From contig NZ_FQYQ01000019.1 in assembly GCF_900141825.1 (NCBI RefSeq), positions 1 through 58,806 on the forward strand: 58,806 nt of DNA, read 5' to 3'. This document shows, in pieces, positions 54,655-58,806 of the stretch. Origin of the DNA: Pseudobutyrivibrio xylanivorans DSM 14809 (GTDB lineage Bacteria > Bacillota > Clostridia > Lachnospirales > Lachnospiraceae). The notes under the pieces were generated by a model, which saw only the letters and a program-made list of their open reading frames with translations, made no database searches and was not told where the DNA came from. Made by a program: the position numbers and the translations under genes. Numbering within the stretch: the first letter of the stretch is position 1; each line of letters opens with the position of its first letter.

Positions 54655-56550
54655 ATGAGTAATTTTACAGACTTAGACGGTTATTTATTTGGACAGGGGA
54701 CTCATTACGACATATACAAAAAGCTTGGAGCCCACAAAGGAAAGAAGGGCAAGGATAACGGCTTTTATTTTGATGTATGGGCACCTCATGCCAGCAAGGT
54801 TGCAGTTATTGGAGAGTTTAACAACTGGGATGAAACCAGAAATTTCATGCAGAGAGTAGAACCTGAGAGTCAGGGGGTATTTGAAGCATTTGTCCCAGAA
54901 GCTAAAGAGGGGCAGTTATATAAATATCTCATTTATACAGAAGATGGAGAAAAGCTATATAAAGCAGATCCTTATGCTACATACGCTGAACTTCGCCCAG
55001 GTACAGCTTCTATTATCTATGATAATACTAAGTTTAAATGGACAGATTCGTCATGGATGAAGCAGCGTAAGAGTGGCAATTTCTGGGAGAAGCCACTTGC
55101 TATTTATGAAGTTCATCCAGGTTCTTGGAAGAGACATCCAAGAGAGGAAAACGACGGCTTCTATAGCTATAAAGAGTTTGCTCATAGCCTTACAGAATAT
55201 GTATTAGACATGGGATATACTCATGTTGAGTTGATGGGTATTTCTGAATATCCATTTGATGGATCGTGGGGATATCAGGTAACAGGTTATTATGCACCTA
55301 CATCTCGCTATGGTACGCCTGATGACTTTATGTATCTTATAAATTACCTTCACAAGAATGGTATCGGTGTAATTCTGGATTGGGTACCAGCTCATTTTCC
55401 AAAGGATGCACATGGGTTGGCAGATTTTGATGGAAGACCTTTATATGAATACGCAGATCCTAAGAAGGGAGAGCATCCTGATTGGGGAACAAAGATTTTT
55501 AACTATGGTAAATCCGAAGTAAAGAATTTCCTTATAGGTAGTGCTTTACAGTGGGTTGAACACTATCACATTGATGGCCTTAGAGTAGATGCAGTTGCAT
55601 CTATGCTCTATTTAGATTACGGAAAGAAGCCTGGTCAGTGGATTCCAAACGAGCATGGTGGAAATGAAAATCTTGAAGCTATAGAATTCTTCAAACATAT
55701 TAACACCCTCATTAGAGGGCGTAATCCAGGTGTTGTAATGATCGCAGAGGAGTCTACAGCATGGCCAAAGATTACAGGTGATGTAGAAGATGGCGGATTA
55801 AACTTCTCTTACAAATGGAATATGGGTTGGATGCATGACTTTATTGATTACATGAAGCTCGACCCTTATTTCAGAAAAGATAACCATAATAAAATGACCT
55901 TTGCCATGAGTTATAACGAAGCAGAGAGATATATACTGGTGCTCAGTCATGATGAGGTGGTTCATCTGAAGGGATCTATGCTTGCAAAGATGCCAGGACT
56001 TGAGGTTGACAAATATAAAAACCTTATGGCTGGTTATGCATTCATGATGGGACACCCTGGAAAGAAGCTTCTTTTTATGGGTCAGGATTTCGCGCAGGGT
56101 ACAGAGTGGAGTGAAGCAAGAGAGCTGGATTGGTATGTACTAGACAATCCAAATCATCGCCACGTATCCAGAATGTTTAAGAAGCTTTTACATATTTACA
56201 GAGAATATCCAGCTATGTATGAGCAGGATGTTTCTTGGGCAGGATTTGAATGGATTAACGCCAACGATGGTTATCGTAGTATTTTTAGTTTTGTTCGCAA
56301 ATCAAAAAGCGGAAAGAATGATTTATTATTCGTAATAAATATGACTCCAATGAATTACGATGATTATCGTGTTGGTGTCCCTACAAATAGAAAATTAAAG
56401 CTCATCTTAGACAGTGAGAATAAAGAATATGGTGGAAATGGAGAAAAGATTCCAGAGGTTATTATTCCAAGAAAAGAGGAATGTGATGGAAGAGAGTATT
56501 CGGCAGCGTTCCCACTTGCACCATATCAGATAGCGATATTTACATATTAA
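54655..56550 (+). CDS. glgB: 1,4-alpha-glucan branching enzyme
   Basis: 631 residues. N-terminal CBM48 (FDVWAPHASKVAVIGEFNNWDE, about 40-60), then a GH13 barrel with DWVPAHFPKD, GLRVDAVASMLYLDY (nucleophile Asp), MIAEESTAWP (acid/base Glu) and LSHDEVVHLKGS. The C-terminal beta domain ends APYQIAIFTY. It introduces alpha-1,6 branches in glycogen. AGGGGAGAG before the ATG. No glgA/C/P genes are in the window. The upstream AAA-like gene is probably co-transcribed. Confidence 0.96.
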   Translation: MSNFTDLDGYLFGQGTHYDIYKKLGAHKGKKGKDNGFYFDVWAPHASKVAVIGEFNNWDETRNFMQRVEPESQGVFEAFVPEAKEGQLYKYLIYTEDGEKLYKADPYATYAELRPGTASIIYDNTKFKWTDSSWMKQRKSGNFWEKPLAIYEVHPGSWKRHPREENDGFYSYKEFAHSLTEYVLDMGYTHVELMGISEYPFDGSWGYQVTGYYAPTSRYGTPDDFMYLINYLHKNGIGVILDWVPAHFPKDAHGLADFDGRPLYEYADPKKGEHPDWGTKIFNYGKSEVKNFLIGSALQWVEHYHIDGLRVDAVASMLYLDYGKKPGQWIPNEHGGNENLEAIEFFKHINTLIRGRNPGVVMIAEESTAWPKITGDVEDGGLNFSYKWNMGWMHDFIDYMKLDPYFRKDNHNKMTFAMSYNEAERYILVLSHDEVVHLKGSMLAKMPGLEVDKYKNLMAGYAFMMGHPGKKLLFMGQDFAQGTEWSEARELDWYVLDNPNHRHVSRMFKKLLHIYREYPAMYEQDVSWAGFEWINANDGYRSIFSFVRKSKSGKNDLLFVINMTPMNYDDYRVGVPTNRKLKLILDSENKEYGGNGEKIPEVIIPRKEECDGREYSAAFPLAPYQIAIFTY

Positions 56551-56559
56551 ATTAGGAAT

Positions 56560-56587
56560 ATGGGCTGTGACCGCAGCCCATTTCTTT
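56560..56587 (+). terminator. Terminator after glgB
   Basis: ATGGGCTG, 6-nt loop, CAGCCCAT followed by TTCTTT. An 8-bp stem with an interrupted T-run. Confidence 0.82.
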
Positions 56588-56617
56588 AGTTATAGGAACT
56601 AAAACAAGAGAGAAATA

Positions 56618-57835
56618 ATGGAAGATTTTAAAATAATCAAAATACCAGAGCAAACTGAAGAAGAGGAACAGCAGCAGGAACCGATTTTAAAGAGACGAGA
56701 GCCAGAGGATGATTATACTCCTCCCAAAAAGAGATATATCTTTTTAATAATCTTGTTAATTCTCAGTATTGTCGCTGTGATAGTCATAAAGATTATCAGC
56801 ACATATGATGATTACGAAGAAATTAAAACATGGGAAAGAGTTGATGCTGGGGAAAGTACTTACAGTAGTTTTCAGGGAAACGTCCTAAAATACAGTGGAG
56901 ATGGAATTTTCTACACATCATATGATGGTTCCTTAATATGGAATTACACCTATGATATGACAAATCCAGCCATAGATACCTGCGGATCATACATTATTGC
57001 TTATGATAAAAAAGGTAGCGAGGTAGATATTTTCTCTACAAAGGGATTTGTAAACCAGATATCTACAAATATACCTGTTGTTGATGCGAGAGTTGCAGCA
57101 CAAGGTACGGTGGCTCTTTTGCTTCAGGAGAATAATACCAGCTATATTCAAATGTATGATAAAGCTGGCACTCTACTTGTATCGGGAGAAATTCATCCTG
57201 AAAATAGGGGATTTCCTGTCTCAATGGCACTTTCTTCTGATGCAACCAAATTACTACTTTCGATTATTAATGTTAATGGCGGAGATATTACTTCTGAACT
57301 TGTATTCTATGATTTTACGGATAAAGGAAAGGAAGAGGTAGATAACATAGTAGCTACTTACACGTATATTGGCACTCTTATTCCGAAAATAGAGTTTGTC
57401 AGCAAGGATAAAGCCATTGCATTTGCAGATAAAAAAATCATTGTATTCAACAATAATTTAAGAGCTACGGTAGCAAAAGAAATTAACGTATCAGAGGAAA
57501 TGAAGAGTATCTTTTATAATGATACTCACTTTGGCTATGTTTGCGAGAAAGCAGTAGAGGACGGAACGGTTGTAAATCAACTGAATGTATATAATCTCTA
57601 TGGTTTAAAAACAACTACCAAGGAAATTACGGAAAGTTATACGGAGATTTCTTTGATGGATAATAGTGAGATTCTTATAAGTGACGGAAATACTATAACT
57701 ATATGTAATCTCCAGGGGTTTGAGAAGTTTAAATACACGTTTGATGAGAAAATATATAGTGTAATACCTGGAGTAACCTCCAGAAGATATTATTTAATAG
57801 AAGAAAGTAAGACAGCGGAGATAGGATTGAAATAG
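56618..57835 (+). CDS. DUF5711-family membrane-anchored beta-propeller-like protein
   Basis: 405 residues. A charged cytoplasmic N-terminus (1-40), one membrane helix (about 41-62, IFLIILLILSIVAVIVIKII), then an extracytoplasmic domain of repeated strands (DGIFYTSYDGSLIWNYTY; GSYIIAYDKKGSEVDIFSTKG; KAIAFADKKIIVFNNN) that looks like a beta-propeller. The layout matches DUF5711, a Lachnospiraceae family of unknown function, recalled from memory. It has no ligand-site motif I can name. Followed 1 bp later by the CvpA gene. Confidence 0.8.
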   Translation: MEDFKIIKIPEQTEEEEQQQEPILKRREPEDDYTPPKKRYIFLIILLILSIVAVIVIKIISTYDDYEEIKTWERVDAGESTYSSFQGNVLKYSGDGIFYTSYDGSLIWNYTYDMTNPAIDTCGSYIIAYDKKGSEVDIFSTKGFVNQISTNIPVVDARVAAQGTVALLLQENNTSYIQMYDKAGTLLVSGEIHPENRGFPVSMALSSDATKLLLSIINVNGGDITSELVFYDFTDKGKEEVDNIVATYTYIGTLIPKIEFVSKDKAIAFADKKIIVFNNNLRATVAKEINVSEEMKSIFYNDTHFGYVCEKAVEDGTVVNQLNVYNLYGLKTTTKEITESYTEISLMDNSEILISDGNTITICNLQGFEKFKYTFDEKIYSVIPGVTSRRYYLIEESKTAEIGLK

Positions 57836-57836
57836 T

Positions 57837-58526
57837 ATGGAATATGTTGAACGTCTGGTTAGCAACCCTGTATTAATCACATTTATAGTGGTAATGCTCT
57901 TTTGCATTATAAGAGGAGCAAAAAGAGGAATGTTAAGGATTATCTATGGACTGGTTTCATGGGTACTTCTTATTTGCTTTGTTAATTTCGCCTGCGGAGT
58001 AGTTTCTGATTATCTAGACGTTAACACACCTATACCTACAATGGTTCAGGAAAGCATTGTTAATCATCTTAAAGATAAATATGAATCATCAGAACAGAAA
58101 GAAGAGGGGACAGGTACAGATGCAGTTATGAAGCTTGTACCTGCATCTGTGAAGGAGAAATTGGATGAGACTATCCAAAGCTCAATAGACACTACAATAC
58201 AACTCATATCTATTGAATTAAGTGAGACAGCTATACATGGAATAGCGATAGTAATTAGTGTAATAGCGGGAAGCCTTTTATTGTTTTTATTAAGTAAGGT
58301 AATAGGCCTTTTAGGACTAGTGCCAGGAATACGTGGGGTGAATCGTACCCTTGGTGTTGTAGCAGGTTTTGGTGAAGGCATGTTATTTACATGGCTTTGT
58401 ATGTATTTAGCGGACTGTTTTCCTGCTACAGAATTAGGTAGTTATATAATAGACAGAACGAATGTGGAGCCCATACTTAAGACGATATATGATGCCAATA
58501 TAATTGAGCGAATTATCGGAATATAA
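57837..58526 (+). CDS. CvpA-family membrane protein
   Basis: 229 residues with four membrane helices (about 13-32 LITFIVVMLFCIIRGAKRG, 38-55, 140-160, 180-200). The motif RGAKRGMLRIIYGLVSWVLLI at the start and VNRTLGVVAGFGEGMLFTWL near the end are CvpA signatures. An extra external loop (about 60-125) separates the halves. CvpA is linked to colicin V production and envelope stress in other bacteria. It ends 28 bp before the rRNA-type promoter region. Confidence 0.88.
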   Translation: MEYVERLVSNPVLITFIVVMLFCIIRGAKRGMLRIIYGLVSWVLLICFVNFACGVVSDYLDVNTPIPTMVQESIVNHLKDKYESSEQKEEGTGTDAVMKLVPASVKEKLDETIQSSIDTTIQLISIELSETAIHGIAIVISVIAGSLLLFLLSKVIGLLGLVPGIRGVNRTLGVVAGFGEGMLFTWLCMYLADCFPATELGSYIIDRTNVEPILKTIYDANIIERIIGI

Positions 58527-58553
58527 AGACAATAATTTTTTTCGAAAAAAGTG

Positions 58554-58582
58554 TTGACGAAAAGGTTTGCTGATGATATTAT
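58554..58582 (+). promoter_or_regulatory. Tandem promoter P1, rRNA-type
   Basis: TTGACG, 17-bp spacer, TATTAT. An A/T tract with TTTTTTTCGAAAAAA immediately upstream (58536-58550) resembles an UP element. Confidence 0.85.
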
Positions 58583-58612
58583 ACTATTCGTTCCGCAAAA
58601 AGCGGTAACGAC

Positions 58613-58635
58613 TTAGAAAACACTGAGTTTTCTAA
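58613..58635 (+). other. Hairpin between the tandem promoters
   Basis: TTAGAAAAC, loop ACTGA, GTTTTCTAA: a perfect 9-bp stem in the P1 transcript. A smaller stem, CCGC-AAAAA-GCGG, lies at 58593-58605. Confidence 0.7.
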
Positions 58636-58667
58636 AAATGATTTTGAAAAATAAATCAAAAAAGTTG

Positions 58668-58696
58668 TTGACAAAAAGCCAACCTCGTGATAGTAT
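58668..58696 (+). promoter_or_regulatory. Tandem promoter P2, rRNA-type
   Basis: TTGACA, 17-bp spacer, TAGTAT, preceded by an A/T-rich tract (58641-58664). Confidence 0.92.
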
Positions 58697-58702
58697 AAAC
58701 GA

Positions 58703-58806
58703 GTTGCTGCTGAGAGCAACAACAAAGTGAAGATTGATAACTGAACAGTGAAACAAACCTTGAATTAATACAAGTTTTTAAAACATGTATCCTTGAAATT
58801 CATTTA
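58703..58806 (+). other. Probable rRNA operon leader, cut by window edge
   Basis: Sequence after P2 has no ORF. It carries a small hairpin (GTTGCT/AGCAAC near 58705) and GATAACTGAACAGTGAAACA, which resembles leader/spacer sequence of Lachnospiraceae rRNA operons. The 16S gene would start just past the edge. Tandem strong promoters and UP-like tracts support this; the call remains inference. Confidence 0.65.

Overview
The window is a stretch of low-GC Firmicutes chromosome centred on the replication origin. Gene order (rpmH-rnpA-yidD-yidC-jag / mnmE-mnmG-rsmG / parA-parB on one side; dnaA-dnaN-yaaA-recF-gyrB-gyrA on the other), the DUF3881/DUF4446 neighbours of parB, the DUF5711 protein and the protein style point to a Lachnospiraceae member, perhaps close to Butyrivibrio/Pseudobutyrivibrio. 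The genus is an inference from remembered protein features, not a computed match.

Layout. From about 13,000 leftwards every gene is on the minus strand, and from 13,472 rightwards almost every gene is on the plus strand, so nearly all transcription runs away from oriC. oriC is bipartite: eight DnaA-box-like 9-mers lie between rpmH and dnaA, and a second, weaker set plus an AT-rich tract lies between dnaA and dnaN. Three parS sites (5391, 5493, 6099) flank a small coiled-coil gene that occupies the place where Bacillus has noc. The far left holds a tRNA-Arg, a stand-alone FliY-type phosphatase-domain protein and the start of an acidic, tandem-repeat membrane protein cut by the window edge.

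Right arm. After gyrA come a two-subunit iron-sulfur fumarase, a complete oligopeptide ABC importer (permeases, two ATPases, lipoprotein), tRNA-Ser and tRNA-Cys under one strong promoter, tyrS, a PAP2 phosphatase, a manganese exporter and a cation/Ca2+ exchanger. Then come a zinc-ribbon protein, metG-tatD-rsmA, a TPR-GGDEF protein, and an operon of two YhgE/Pip-type membrane proteins with a small membrane protein between them. These are followed by a GH13 amylase, a two-gene reverse-strand island (GNAT, anaerobic NrdG-type activase), tadA, the SRP RNA with its own promoter, a coiled-coil protein, a YbhJ-type aconitase-superfamily hydratase and an AI-2E-family exporter. Last come a large protein with a C-terminal degenerate CbxX-like AAA+ domain, glgB, a DUF5711 protein and a CvpA protein. 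The window ends in tandem strong promoters with UP-like tracts, which look like the leader of an rRNA operon whose 16S gene lies just outside.

No insertion sequence, prophage, CRISPR array or riboswitch was seen. Least explained are the YhgE-small protein-YhgE operon, the degenerate AAA+ protein next to glgB, the coiled-coil gene among the parS sites, and the FliY-like/acidic-repeat gene pair. Sequence-level oddities include a tyrosine in place of the groove arginine in YidC, a glycine at the acidic quinolone-region position of GyrA, and a hairpin that pairs part of the yidC ribosome-binding site with the end of yidD.
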